A stretch of DNA of 64,000 nucleotides. It comes from Anaerolinea thermophila. GTDB lineage: Bacteria > Chloroflexota > Anaerolineae > Anaerolineales > Anaerolineaceae. Positions 33,506-42,732 of the stretch are shown piece after piece. The stretch lies in contig NZ_DYHZ01000006.1 in NCBI RefSeq assembly GCF_020723905.1, positions 1-64,000 on the forward strand. Reading direction: 5' to 3'. Under the pieces are notes generated by a model that made no database searches, was not told the DNA's origin, and saw only the letters and a list, made by a program, of their open reading frames with translations. The position numbers were made by a program, and so were the translations under genes. The stretch's first letter is position 1. Every line of letters starts with the position of its first letter.

Positions 33506-35682
33506 ACACCGGGTGGAAAGCGCTACGCGGGTTTATCCTGATCTATCTTCTGCTTTATATCCTGTGGATTTTCTTCCCGGCAGGCGAGCCACAAGAACGG
33601 GCGCTGGGGGGGGGATTAGCGCTGTGGTTCACGGGAACTGTAGCAGCGTTGATCGCGCTGGAAACACGGACTCAGATCCCCGAAGGCAATCACCGCAGTC
33701 TGTGGACATGGATCAGCGCAGGACTGATATTGTGGTGGGCAGGCGATCTCCTGCGATTGTTCCTTGTTCCAGGCAGAAGCATCCTTTCCCCCCTGCGAGA
33801 ATCGATATTTACCCTTGGAGCAGGGATGATTTTAATCGGGATATTACAGGCTCCCCGTAAGCCCGTCCAGTCCGCAAGCAAACTACGCCTGTGGCTGGAT
33901 GTCACCATTAACGCCAGCGCTGTGGTGATTCTTGTCTGGTTGATCCTGCTGAAGCCCGTCATGGAAACCCTGCAAATCACCGGAACATATGGGGTTGCCA
34001 TCCTTTACCCCATTGCCGACTTAATCCTGCTGATCGTCTTGATACTCATTTTCCAAACCGGTGAAACAGAACACATCCCGCAATCGCTGGGATGGATTGC
34101 GGTCGGTTTGCTGGCGTACACGATGAGCGACCTGGCTTATGTGTACCTTGCCAACAGTGGGGCTTATCTTCCGGGAAATCCAATTGACCTGGGCTGGACC
34201 CTTGGAGATGGGTGCTTCATCCTTGCCGCATGGATGCAAATCCGCGCGAAACCGGGGGAGATGCCATCCTTTTCTCGAATGAGCCGTTTTCTGATTCAAC
34301 GGACAAGAAATTACCTCCCGCTGGTCAACGTCATTGCCCTGGGATGGTACACCCTGCTGCTCTGGCAATTCAGCGGCAAATCGGAGCCGCTCGGGTTGTG
34401 GGGAACTGTTTTACTGGGACTGGTACTGATCGCCCGACAGGGAATCCTGGCAGGGGAAGTGGAATTCCAGCAATACGCCAATCTGGTCAATCATATTGCC
34501 GAGCCAACGTTTATCTGCAATGCCGCTGGACGGTTACGTCTGGCAAATCCCGCTTTCTTACAACTGGCAGGATTTGATTCCCCCGAGAAGATTCCGGGAC
34601 TTCCACTTCAGCAGGTCTTTCGTCCTTCCGCCGAGGTGACTTTGTGGGTGAAAAATGGACTTCAATCCGGGTGGACAGGGGAAGTGGAAGTGCAACGAAT
34701 GGACGGTGCCCGCCTTCCCGTCATGCTGGCACTGCGTCCTTTGATTCCCGGAAAAACACTTGCTGGAACGGCACACGACCTGAGCCAGATCAAACAACAA
34801 CAGATGGCTTTGCAAAAAGCCTATGAAGAAATCGCTCATGCCCATGCCGAACTTGCCAGAATGAATGCCGAACTGGAGCAACGGGTAGCCGAAAAAACTG
34901 CCAGTTTGAGTGAAGCCTATCAACAACTGGAGCGCCAAAACCTTGCCCTGCAAAACCTTGACCGGTTGAAGTCGGATTTTGTGTCGCTGGTCTCTCACGA
35001 ACTGCGCGCACCCCTGACGAACATCAGCGGGGGTATTGAATTGTTGCTTCTGCGCTCAAAACGCCTCCCTCAGGATGCTCGCCAAACCCTGCGTCTGGTT
35101 CAATCTGAAATCATCCGGCTAACCCGCTTTGTGGAGTCAATCCTCGACTTGAGCGCACTGAATGCCGGAAAAATGCCGCTTTACCTGGGTCCTGTATCCC
35201 TGCATGCCGTTAAGGAAGTGGTAAAACGGCAATTTGCCCATTCCCCCGGATTTGAACGTATTCGCTGGGAGATACCGAATGATTTACCTGACTTTTTAGC
35301 CGATGAACAAGCCCTGACCAGTGTTCTCTTCCATCTGCTGGATAACGCAGTGAAATATGCTCCCAGTGGGGATATTGTTGTCAAAGCCTGGGTGGAGGGC
35401 AAACAGGGCTTTTTGGAAGTGCGCGACCACGGACAGGGCATTCCAGAAGAGGATATTCCCCTTCTGTTCACCCAGTTCTTCCGCTCCAGAATGAGCGACT
35501 CACAAACCACTTACGGTCACGGGCTCGGGTTGTACATGGTTCGCCGCCTTCTCGAAGCAATGAATGGTACAATTAAGGTCAGAAATATGCCCGAGGGGGG
35601 AGCCTGTTTTACCTGCTGTCTGCCCGTAGTGCAGATTGAAGCGGGGGAGGACCATGAAGCCGAAAGTATTAATCGTGGATGA
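33502..35682 (+). CDS. Membrane sensor histidine kinase with PAS domain
   Basis: A 726-residue sensor kinase. Residues 1-310 contain eight or more hydrophobic helices. A PAS domain (about 325-430, YANLVNHIAEPTFICNAAGRL) follows, then a coiled coil (about 435-485), a HisKA domain with the phospho-acceptor His in SLVSHELRAPLTN near residue 499 and an ATPase domain with N box DNAVKYAP near 615, G1 DHGQGIP and G2 GHGLGLYMV. It overlaps the CPBP gene upstream (ATGA) and the response regulator downstream by 29 bases, so the three are co-translated. The signal is unknown; the large membrane part suggests envelope or small-molecule sensing. Confidence 0.93.
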   Translation: MNTGWKALRGFILIYLLLYILWIFFPAGEPQERALGGGLALWFTGTVAALIALETRTQIPEGNHRSLWTWISAGLILWWAGDLLRLFLVPGRSILSPLRESIFTLGAGMILIGILQAPRKPVQSASKLRLWLDVTINASAVVILVWLILLKPVMETLQITGTYGVAILYPIADLILLIVLILIFQTGETEHIPQSLGWIAVGLLAYTMSDLAYVYLANSGAYLPGNPIDLGWTLGDGCFILAAWMQIRAKPGEMPSFSRMSRFLIQRTRNYLPLVNVIALGWYTLLLWQFSGKSEPLGLWGTVLLGLVLIARQGILAGEVEFQQYANLVNHIAEPTFICNAAGRLRLANPAFLQLAGFDSPEKIPGLPLQQVFRPSAEVTLWVKNGLQSGWTGEVEVQRMDGARLPVMLALRPLIPGKTLAGTAHDLSQIKQQQMALQKAYEEIAHAHAELARMNAELEQRVAEKTASLSEAYQQLERQNLALQNLDRLKSDFVSLVSHELRAPLTNISGGIELLLLRSKRLPQDARQTLRLVQSEIIRLTRFVESILDLSALNAGKMPLYLGPVSLHAVKEVVKRQFAHSPGFERIRWEIPNDLPDFLADEQALTSVLFHLLDNAVKYAPSGDIVVKAWVEGKQGFLEVRDHGQGIPEEDIPLLFTQFFRSRMSDSQTTYGHGLGLYMVRRLLEAMNGTIKVRNMPEGGACFTCCLPVVQIEAGEDHEAESINRG

Positions 35683-36373
35683 TGACCCTACACTGCTTCG
35701 CTTTCTGCAGGACTATTTAAAATCGGAGTCCTTTGAGGTGCTTGCGGCAAGCAACGGCAACGAAGCCTTGAGGTTAGCCTATCAGGAACATCCCGATATT
35801 GTCGTGCTGGATGTGATGATGCCCGGAATGGACGGCTGGGAAGTCTGTTCGCGGCTGCATGAACTCTCCGATATTCCCATTATTCTCCTGACGGCAAAAA
35901 CTGCGGAAGAAGACAAACTGCGGGGCTTTCAACTGGGTGTGGATGATTACTTGACGAAACCCTTCAGTTTTGCCGAACTCTCGGCACGCATTCGAGCCAT
36001 CCTTGCGCGCGCTCAACGCAACCTGCCTGCCCAGCGAAAGAATCAGATCACCTTTGGAGAATTCATCATGGACCTGGATAAACGCGAATTATGGCGCGGC
36101 AAGGAGCAGTTGATTCCCCTTACTCCCACAGAGTTTCGCTTGCTGGAGCATCTGGCGAGAAATAAAGGCAGAGCCGTTTCCGAACAGGAACTGAGCGAAC
36201 AGGTGTGGGGCATTTATCTTTCATCAGATCGCTCTGCGGTACGCCGATACATCTGGCTGTTACGACAAAAAATTGAGAGCGACCCCGCCCATCCCCGCTG
36301 GATTCGCACCGTGCGCGGTTACGGATATCGCCTGGGAACCGGCACGGATATCCTTACACCTTCCGAATCTTAA
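35654..36373 (+). CDS. OmpR-family response regulator
   Basis: A 239-residue DNA-binding regulator. The receiver domain (1-120) has the acidic pocket DDD at 9-11, phospho-acceptor Asp53 in VVLDVMMPGMDGW and Lys in YLTKPF. The C-terminal winged-helix domain (about 135-232) has LTPTEFRLLEHLARNKG and VRRYIWLLRQKI with VRGYGYRL. The ATG at 35654 is chosen because GGGGGAGG precedes it. It pairs with the overlapping sensor kinase gene. The GNAT gene follows after 20 bases and may be in the same operon. Confidence 0.95.
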   Translation: MKPKVLIVDDDPTLLRFLQDYLKSESFEVLAASNGNEALRLAYQEHPDIVVLDVMMPGMDGWEVCSRLHELSDIPIILLTAKTAEEDKLRGFQLGVDDYLTKPFSFAELSARIRAILARAQRNLPAQRKNQITFGEFIMDLDKRELWRGKEQLIPLTPTEFRLLEHLARNKGRAVSEQELSEQVWGIYLSSDRSAVRRYIWLLRQKIESDPAHPRWIRTVRGYGYRLGTGTDILTPSES

Positions 36374-36393
36374 TTTATAACGTAGAGTGCATC

Positions 36394-37422
36394 ATGAACC
36401 TTGAATTTGAGTTTCATTCCAGTTTCACCATGCCCCTGAATCGGGAGTGGTCCGCGTTACTCCCTCACAGTATCTGTCATGTTCCGTTTTTAGACCCTGA
36501 TTACCTTGCCCTCTGGTGGGATACCCGTGGAGGCGGCGAATGGCAGGACGAGTGCCAGTTAGTCCTGATTACTGCACGAGATGCGGGTCGTCTGGTTGGT
36601 ATTGCGCCCCTTTTTTACACCCCCAGTTTCAAAGGCAGTCCGCGTTTAATGTTGCTGGGCAGTGTTGAAGTATCGGACTATCTGGATTTTGTGGTTCTTC
36701 CCGAGTACCTGTCGGTATTCTGTGAGCAACTATTGCCCTTCCTGCGTCAATTACCGCTTCCTGAATGGCATGTGCTCGATTTATACAATCTCTTTGAAAC
36801 CTCTCCCACCATCGAAACCCTGAAACAGTCTGCCGGGAAGATGGGTAAAAGCCTTGAAATCGAGAGAGCCTACCGTTGCCCACAGATCTCTCTCCCGGGA
36901 GACTGGGAGCAGTACCTTGCCTCGGTGGACAAAAAACAGCGTCACGAAATTCGCCGAAAAATGCGGCGGCTGGAAAACGCCGGTTTTGAGACACGCTGGT
37001 ACCGGGTGGAAAACGGGGATCATCTGGACGAAGAATTCGATTCCTTTGTCAAACTGATGGAGTTTGACGAGGAGAAAAAGCGCTTTCTCACCCCCCGAAT
37101 GCGCCAGTTTATGAGGGGCGTTGTCCATTGGGCGTACCAGAAAGGGATTTTACATCTGGCTTTTCTGGAAATTGACGGCATCAAGGCGGCGGCATACCTG
37201 GCTTTTGATATGCTGAACCGCCTGTGGATTTATAATTCAGGCATCAATCCTGACTTTGGAGATTTCTCTCCGGGCTGGGTGCTGGTCGCTTACCAGATCC
37301 GGTGGGCAAATGAACAACATCGAGAAGCCTTTGACTTCATGCGCGGTGATGAGGAATACAAATACCGCTTTGGGGCTGTGGACCGTCATCTGGACCGGGT
37401 CACCATCGACTTCTCCAACTGA
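36394..37422 (+). CDS. GNAT-like acyltransferase (CelD/FemAB-like)
   Basis: A 342-residue soluble protein of the GNAT/FemAB-like type, with the arrangement of BcsL/CelD-related proteins (COG5653): QLVLITARDAGRLVGIAPLF in the first half, KKQRHEIRRKMRRLEN before the second domain, LHLAFLEIDGIKAAAYLAF as the acetyl-CoA-binding core and FDFMRGDEEYKYRFGA near the end. Substrates of this family include polysaccharides, cell-wall amino groups and unknown small molecules. No clear ribosome binding site is seen. It is 20 bases from the response regulator gene and ends at a terminator. Confidence 0.75.
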   Translation: MNLEFEFHSSFTMPLNREWSALLPHSICHVPFLDPDYLALWWDTRGGGEWQDECQLVLITARDAGRLVGIAPLFYTPSFKGSPRLMLLGSVEVSDYLDFVVLPEYLSVFCEQLLPFLRQLPLPEWHVLDLYNLFETSPTIETLKQSAGKMGKSLEIERAYRCPQISLPGDWEQYLASVDKKQRHEIRRKMRRLENAGFETRWYRVENGDHLDEEFDSFVKLMEFDEEKKRFLTPRMRQFMRGVVHWAYQKGILHLAFLEIDGIKAAAYLAFDMLNRLWIYNSGINPDFGDFSPGWVLVAYQIRWANEQHREAFDFMRGDEEYKYRFGAVDRHLDRVTIDFSN

Positions 37423-37424
37423 CC

Positions 37425-37461
37425 AAAAACCCCCGCTGGATTTGAACCCGGCGGGGGTTTT
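37425..37461 (+). terminator. Terminator between the GNAT gene and the Ccm operon
   Basis: AAAACCCCCGC pairs with GCGGGGGTTTT around a 15-base loop and is followed by CTTTCC. The A and T tracts on both sides suggest it can act in both directions; the minus-strand Ccm operon ends at 37474. Confidence 0.8.
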
Positions 37462-37473
37462 CTTTCCCTGACC

Positions 37474-37635
37474 CTATTTCTGCACTTTTTCTTTTTCCAG
37501 TTCCTGGAGCAGGGCTTCGTCCTGTTTCAAATTTCGGGTGCGCACGGCAAGACTGATCAGATAGATGACCATGATGCCGAAAATGACACCATAACCTAAA
37601 AGCATGTACGAAAGGGTATCGGCTGGACCTTCCAT
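37474..37635 (-). CDS. ccmD: CcmD-like small membrane protein
   Basis: A 53-residue protein: a short acidic N terminus, one transmembrane helix (about 10-30) and a charged C-terminal helix rich in Lys, Gln and Glu. This layout and its place right after ccmC match CcmD, a small protein that helps release haem-loaded CcmE from the CcmABC complex. GGAGG lies five bases before the ATG at 37635, and the gene starts 18 bases after the ccmC stop. CcmD is poorly conserved, so the name rests on size, topology and position. Confidence 0.75.
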   Translation of the reverse strand: MEGPADTLSYMLLGYGVIFGIMVIYLISLAVRTRNLKQDEALLQELEKEKVQK

Positions 37636-37653
37636 GAAAACCTCCTTCTTATT

Positions 37654-38352
37654 CTACCGCATCCATTTCAACCGTAATTGTTCCACCCGCTGAGCCAGTT
37701 CACCCAAGCGAATGCGATGCCAGAGCAGGCTGATAAACAGAATCGAGAACGCCACCAGACTGACCGCAAAGGTTTGTGCCATGGGTGGGGTCATGGCAAA
37801 AGAGCCTGTTACGGTTGGATCGGCTCCGCCAATGACCACAGGATGAATGGTGCGGTAAATCCGGATGGAGAAAAACGTCAGCGGGACGCTGATAAAACCG
37901 ACAATGGCATACACCGCTCCAAAGCGGGCGCGTTTCTCCGGATCATCAATTCCCTGACGGAGCAACAGGTAGGCAGCATACACCAGTTCCATGATTGTGG
38001 CAGTGGTTAACCGGGGATCCCAGGTCCACCAGGTATTCCAGATGGGACGCGCCCAGATCGAACCGGTGATTATGTTAATGAGCATAAACGTCAAGCCAAT
38101 CTCAATGGCACCAACGCCCACCAGATCCCACCGGGTTTTACGGGTGACCAGATACGCCACTCCTGCCACAACCGCAACCAGAAAACCCAACATACCCACC
38201 CATCCGGTGGCGACATGGAAGTAAAACACCTTTTGGACCTCTCCCATAACCCGTTCAACGGGAGCATAGAGGAAAACCATCCCGGTTGCCACAATCATGG
38301 CAATAAGTGCCAGGGTATCCAAAAACGTTAACAAGCGGGGTTGTGTCTTCAT
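37654..38352 (-). CDS. ccmC: Haem-handling protein CcmC
   Basis: CcmC places haem on the chaperone CcmE on the outer side of the membrane. The 232-residue protein has six transmembrane helices and the WWD haem-binding motif WNTWWTWDPRLTTA, with conserved His residues in YFHVATGW and TIHPVV. The ATG at 38352 is chosen because GGAGG precedes it; an upstream in-frame extension lies inside ccmB. It follows ccmB directly in the minus-strand operon. Confidence 0.95.
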   Translation of the reverse strand: MKTQPRLLTFLDTLALIAMIVATGMVFLYAPVERVMGEVQKVFYFHVATGWVGMLGFLVAVVAGVAYLVTRKTRWDLVGVGAIEIGLTFMLINIITGSIWARPIWNTWWTWDPRLTTATIMELVYAAYLLLRQGIDDPEKRARFGAVYAIVGFISVPLTFFSIRIYRTIHPVVIGGADPTVTGSFAMTPPMAQTFAVSLVAFSILFISLLWHRIRLGELAQRVEQLRLKWMR

Positions 38353-38353
38353 G

Positions 38354-39031
38354 TTATTCCTCCACAATAGAATCAAACACCATAAAGGCAATCGCCGTAA
38401 AAACGATATCATAGGTAATGAGTAAATTTAACCAGGGTTGAATCTCTTCAAACGGTAAGGTTTGCAGAAAACCCGCCGAAGCCTTTACTGCCGCCACCAG
38501 CACCGGAATGACTACCGGGAAAAGCAAAATGGGTAAAAGCATGTCGCGGGTGCGAGTCTGGACCGCCATGGTAGCCAGTAAAGTGCCGATGGCTGTGTAA
38601 CCTTCTGCACCCAGGAAAATCACCAGCAATAACCCTGGACGGGCAAAGAGATTGATATTGTAAAACACACTGTAAACTGGCAGAACAATGGCGGCAACCA
38701 CCAGCATGAAGATTAAATTTGCCGCAGTTTTGCCAAAATAAATCGCCGCTCGATCCACGGGAGCAAGCAGTAAACCGTCCAGACATCCACGATCTTTTTC
38801 GATGGCAAGAGAACGGTTCAGCCCTAAAGTGCCGGCAAAGATAAAAGTGACCCAGAGAACCCCGGAAGTAATGCTGGCACGGGTGTTGGGTTCAAGATCC
38901 AGGGCAAAATTGAAAATAAAAATAACCAGCAATGCAAAGACCAGCATGGCTGAAAGCAACTCACGACTGCGCACTTCCGCCGCCAGATCTTTCCAGAGGA
39001 CTGCCAGCATGGCACGGAGAAATCCTTTCAT
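38354..39031 (-). CDS. ccmB: Haem exporter-type permease CcmB
   Basis: Membrane subunit of the CcmAB ABC complex, which uses ATP to release holo-CcmE from CcmC. The 225-residue protein has six hydrophobic segments, a basic N terminus and the family pattern LNRSLAIEKDRGCLDGLLLAP near 75. It overlaps ccmA by four bases and is followed by ccmC without a gap. Confidence 0.95.
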   Translation of the reverse strand: MKGFLRAMLAVLWKDLAAEVRSRELLSAMLVFALLVIFIFNFALDLEPNTRASITSGVLWVTFIFAGTLGLNRSLAIEKDRGCLDGLLLAPVDRAAIYFGKTAANLIFMLVVAAIVLPVYSVFYNINLFARPGLLLVIFLGAEGYTAIGTLLATMAVQTRTRDMLLPILLFPVVIPVLVAAVKASAGFLQTLPFEEIQPWLNLLITYDIVFTAIAFMVFDSIVEE

Positions 39032-39762
39032 TCTACCCCCTTGCCCTCATGATGACCCAGAGCATTTCGATAGAATGTCAACAATCCGTCTTTAGGTATG
39101 CTCTCTTTGGGAACAGAAGCGCAGATCACACCGCGCGAGAGGACATCAAAGCGTGAACTCAAGTCCTCCACGCGCGCCAGATCGTGAGAGGTCATGACAA
39201 TCGTTCGCCCACGCCTGGCTTCTTCCTTCAAAATTTCATCCAGCATCTCACAGGCATCCTGGTCCAGTCCGGTGTGAGGTTCATCCAGCAACAGGACATC
39301 CGGGTCATGGAGAATGGCTCTACCAATCGCCAGGCGCTGTTGCATTCCACGGGAGAAGGTTCTGACCAGATCCCTGGCACGTTTTTCCAGCCCAACCTGC
39401 CGGAGCACCTCACGGATACGGGATTCCAGCGGGTTCACCCCGTACATCTTCCCAAAAAAGCGGAGGTTCTCCTCAGCAGTTAAATCGCCGTACAGCAAAG
39501 GTAAATGGGAAACCACCCCAAGCCTTTGACGAACGGCCGCCGCTTCTCTGGGCAAAGCATAACCTGCGACAAGTACCATCCCCATACTTGGGCTGGATAA
39601 GGACGCCAGAATGCGCAGAAAGGTTGTCTTTCCGGCGCCATTGGGACCCAGCAGTGCCACAAACTCTCCGGGTTGTACGGAGAAATTCAAACCCCGAAGA
39701 ACGACTTTGGGACCAAATCGTTTTACCAAACCTTGCACTTCAATCAATGCATGGTTTTCCAT
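39028..39762 (-). CDS. ccmA: ABC ATPase CcmA
   Basis: ATPase subunit of CcmAB. The 244-residue protein has Walker A GPNGAGKTT near 38, the ABC signature FSRGMQQRL near 135, Walker B VLLLDEPHTGLD near 155 and the switch His in TSHDLAR near 191. It is coupled to ccmB by a four-base overlap and lies six bases after the multidomain cytochrome gene. Generic ABC ATPases look similar, but the position with ccmB, ccmC and ccmD fixes the identity. Confidence 0.93.
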   Translation of the reverse strand: MENHALIEVQGLVKRFGPKVVLRGLNFSVQPGEFVALLGPNGAGKTTFLRILASLSSPSMGMVLVAGYALPREAAAVRQRLGVVSHLPLLYGDLTAEENLRFFGKMYGVNPLESRIREVLRQVGLEKRARDLVRTFSRGMQQRLAIGRAILHDPDVLLLDEPHTGLDQDACEMLDEILKEEARRGRTIVMTSHDLARVEDLSSRFDVLSRGVICASVPKESIPKDGLLTFYRNALGHHEGKGVE

Positions 39763-39768
39763 GAAGGG

Positions 39769-41625
39769 CTACTCTTTCTTTGTACCTCGAATCGCCTCCA
39801 GACGTTTTTTCAATTCCATACGGCGTTTTTGATACGCCTTCTCAGGCAATTTGCCTGCCTGATACAAATCGTCCAGGGCAATGATGGCATCTACAAGACT
39901 TTCCTCTGTTTCCATCGTGTCAGTGTCGGTTTGATCTTGCTGTCCAAGCCGTCGTTGTCGCAAGAACCAGTAACCTGTGCCGATCAGCGCCATGCCAAAT
40001 ACCCCTGCACCAATGACAAGGGAAATCCATCCGGAGGAATTTGCAGGGCTTCCGCCGGGTTTTCCAGAAAGTTGAATGTCAATCGTAGAACCGGCTTTCA
40101 GATTCCCCGCAGTGAACATTTCAAAGGTCATGTCCTGTACATTGCGCTGTCCCATGGGCACCAGTTGTTTACTCTGCAATTTCACCCCCGACTGGGGTAA
40201 CAATACCACCGCCGCGGTGACATCAAAAGGCATGGTCAGAGTCACACTGGTTTTGCGTTCATAGGGCAATTCATACGAGAATAACACCTGATGCGTGCCC
40301 TGTCCCGGAGCAATGGGGGTTAAATCACCAAAGCCATTTTCCAGTGCCACATACCTTGAACCGAGTTCCCCTTCGTCAAATTGCAAACCTGTGGCTCCCT
40401 GGGGCAATGGGAATTGCAACGCAGGTTGATCAGGGGAAGCCGGCACGACGACTTTATCCCCCGTATTGGAAAGAATGTAGAGTTCGGCGACCTGAACTTT
40501 TCCAGGAATGGAGAAATCGAAGAAAATGTGCAGGCGCTCAACTTTTACTGAAGCGGGGTCCGAAGTGGTTTCAAATACGGTAATTGGCAGATTGATTTCA
40601 TTTCCCTGAACTTGCGTGCCATGAAATACCTCAGAATTGAAGGTGGTGCCTCCATATGTCGCCTGAGCGATGTAAATCTGTTCGGCGTTGTAAGGAATTT
40701 CCTCAAAACGATAGGTGCCATCTGAGCCGCTGGTGGTGGACTTCTCCAGCGCGACCTGCATTCCTTTATAGACGTACAAAGTGACCGGCACTCCGGCTAA
40801 CACGTCACCTTTGGCATTCGTAACCGTCCCATTGACAATAACAGCCGACAGAGGAAGGTCAGAAACCGAATCGGAAGAAATATCCGGCTGGCTGGCAGGT
40901 TCGGGTTGGGAGATTTCGGTTTGCGGCAGAGCCGTAAAAGACAGAGCCCTTAAGTACATGGCAACCTGAGTCATTTCTTCATCGGTCATACCTGCTACAG
41001 GAGACATGCCCCCTTTGCCATTCTTCATCACATCTACCAGATCATCCAGGGAGCGATTCGCCAGCAAATCCTGACGGGTAAGGTCGGTGACTGTCCCCAT
41101 TCCTTTGCCATCTTCTCCGTGACATTCAGCGCAACGGGAAACAAAAGCCGTCTTCCCCTGTTCGACCGCATCCGGGGAAATGCTCATGGAAAGAACGTAC
41201 GCCACAACATTCCAGCGTTGCCGGTCCGTGAGCGATTCAGAAAACCCGGGCATAAACCGATCCAACCGCCCGGAGGTTACAATGCTATACCAGTCCGCCG
41301 GACGAGCCGTTTTGGCTACCTCCAGGCTTCCAACGGGCGGAGGAGGATTGGGTAAATTCATGGCTTGGGGACCATCACCCATCCCCTTTTCCCCGTGACA
41401 TGGCAGGCATTTTTCCAGGTAGATGGCTTCCCCCTGGTCAGGGTCTGCAGGAACAAGCGGAAACAGCGAAGACTGACTGGCAACCACCGGCTCTGAAGAT
41501 TGCGGCGCCTGGGGAGTGTAATCCGGCGGGGGGGTGACATCTGCCGCAAGGGACAAGCCGCTACAACCGGTAAGGAATGAAAACAGTACCCATCCAAGAA
41601 TTAAGAATTGAGAAAATCGACGCAT
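39769..41625 (-). CDS. Dihaem cytochrome c lipoprotein with Cna-like domain and C-terminal anchor
   Basis: A 618-residue exported protein. The ATG at 41625 has GAGAGG upstream and gives a lipoprotein signal ending in LTGC (Cys21). Two cytochrome c domains follow, with haem motifs CLPCH near 73 and CAECH near 166 and candidate Met ligands in RFMPGF and GMSPVAGM. Next come a carboxypeptidase-regulatory/Cna-B-like domain (VNGTVTNAKGDVLAGVPVTLYVYKG), an unknown beta-rich region, a transmembrane helix (about 550-570) and a charged helical tail. It lies inside the ccm operon and is a likely client of it. Its redox partner is unknown. Confidence 0.85.
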   Translation of the reverse strand: MRRFSQFLILGWVLFSFLTGCSGLSLAADVTPPPDYTPQAPQSSEPVVASQSSLFPLVPADPDQGEAIYLEKCLPCHGEKGMGDGPQAMNLPNPPPPVGSLEVAKTARPADWYSIVTSGRLDRFMPGFSESLTDRQRWNVVAYVLSMSISPDAVEQGKTAFVSRCAECHGEDGKGMGTVTDLTRQDLLANRSLDDLVDVMKNGKGGMSPVAGMTDEEMTQVAMYLRALSFTALPQTEISQPEPASQPDISSDSVSDLPLSAVIVNGTVTNAKGDVLAGVPVTLYVYKGMQVALEKSTTSGSDGTYRFEEIPYNAEQIYIAQATYGGTTFNSEVFHGTQVQGNEINLPITVFETTSDPASVKVERLHIFFDFSIPGKVQVAELYILSNTGDKVVVPASPDQPALQFPLPQGATGLQFDEGELGSRYVALENGFGDLTPIAPGQGTHQVLFSYELPYERKTSVTLTMPFDVTAAVVLLPQSGVKLQSKQLVPMGQRNVQDMTFEMFTAGNLKAGSTIDIQLSGKPGGSPANSSGWISLVIGAGVFGMALIGTGYWFLRQRRLGQQDQTDTDTMETEESLVDAIIALDDLYQAGKLPEKAYQKRRMELKKRLEAIRGTKKE

Positions 41626-41626
41626 A

Positions 41627-42154
41627 TCACCTCTCTTCAACCGGTACCGATAAAGCATTTCCACATCGGGGGCAGAAACGATCAGATTTCTGAACCGGGT
41701 TCCCGCACTTCGAACAAAAGCCGGAGGCTCTTTCCTGACGCTGTTTGCGCCGGAGAAGAATGATTTCTTCAATCTCGTCGGCTGGCTGTGACTGCCCCAC
41801 TGGTTGAGACGCTGAGATCTCTGAATGAGAGTCATCCAGATGCCTGCTTACACCCATTTCCTGCTCCATCTTTTCCAGCGCACGCAGAACTTCCGCAGCA
41901 TGTTTGAGCAGTTCTGCACGCATGACCGGATAATCCTCTTGAGGAATTTTTCCAAGCGTATGATCAAAATCCAATTCCTGCAAAGCCTGGGCAAGTCTTT
42001 CCTTCTCAGCCAGCAACGCAGAATACCGGTGATCAACCGGGTCTTTCACCAGGGGGGTATGGCTTTCCTTCCTGGATGTAATGAACGGTTGGGCTAAGAA
42101 AGCCCCAACAATTACCGCTACGGCAAGAACGATAAGCAACGAACCAGCATCCAT
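41627..42154 (-). CDS. CcmI-like helical protein with C-terminal zinc ribbon
   Basis: A 175-residue protein with one N-terminal transmembrane helix (5-22), a helical segment (about 43-100; LLAEKERLAQALQELDFDHTLGKIPQEDYPVMRAELL) like the region after the membrane helix in CcmI, and a C-terminal zinc ribbon with CSKCGNPVQ and CPRCGNA. Full CcmI has a TPR domain instead. It lies between ccmG and the cytochrome gene, so it may assist apocytochrome handling (inference). Zinc binding is supported by four Cys residues. Confidence 0.75.
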   Translation of the reverse strand: MDAGSLLIVLAVAVIVGAFLAQPFITSRKESHTPLVKDPVDHRYSALLAEKERLAQALQELDFDHTLGKIPQEDYPVMRAELLKHAAEVLRALEKMEQEMGVSRHLDDSHSEISASQPVGQSQPADEIEEIILLRRKQRQERASGFCSKCGNPVQKSDRFCPRCGNALSVPVEER

Positions 42155-42171
42155 CAGTTCACGTTCTCCTG

Positions 42172-42732
42172 TTATCTGGATAAAAGCGGATCAATGACGC
42201 GAATAATTTCCTGAGTAGAGCCAAATGGACCGATTTTGACATACGCCAGTTTGCCGCTCTGGTCAATGATATAAGTTTCAGGAACCCCTCGAATGCGGAA
42301 CATCTGAGAAACAGAAGTTCTCAAGTCTGGTCCATTAGGATAGGTAATACCAAACTTCTTTAGATATTCCTTAGAGTTGTACTCCGTATCCACATAGGCT
42401 AAGCCCAGAAAAACCACTTTCCCGGTATCTTTGTAGTATTGATAGGCTTCTTCCAATTCCCGGGCTTCCTGTTCACAGGGTTTACACCATGATGCCCAGA
42501 AATTCAGCACAATGACCTTCCCGACAAAATCTGTACTGCGCAGGCTTTCCCCGTCAAAGGTTGTCATTTGAAATTCGGGGACTTTCTGTCCCACCGTGAT
42601 GGGACCGCTCATGGAACGTTTCAATCCCCATCCAATCAATGCAAGGAAAGCCAGTAAAATGAGCAAAGAAAGAACAATTGCCCAGACAGGTAGTCTTCGA
42701 GGCTCTGTCACAGCAGTCTCGTTCATTTCCAT
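42172..42732 (-). CDS. ccmG: Membrane-anchored thioredoxin-like CcmG/DsbE
   Basis: Reduces the haem-binding cysteines of apocytochrome c outside the membrane. The 186-residue protein has an N-terminal anchor (about 15-37), then a TlpA/ResA-type thioredoxin fold with the active site NFWASWCKPCEQE near 76-88, the cis-Pro in RGVPETYIID near 152 and a typical insertion. It follows the ccmH stop codon without a gap. The start at 42732 has a GGGAG site; a second Met two codons later is possible. Confidence 0.93.
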   Translation of the reverse strand: MEMNETAVTEPRRLPVWAIVLSLLILLAFLALIGWGLKRSMSGPITVGQKVPEFQMTTFDGESLRSTDFVGKVIVLNFWASWCKPCEQEARELEEAYQYYKDTGKVVFLGLAYVDTEYNSKEYLKKFGITYPNGPDLRTSVSQMFRIRGVPETYIIDQSGKLAYVKIGPFGSTQEIIRVIDPLLSR

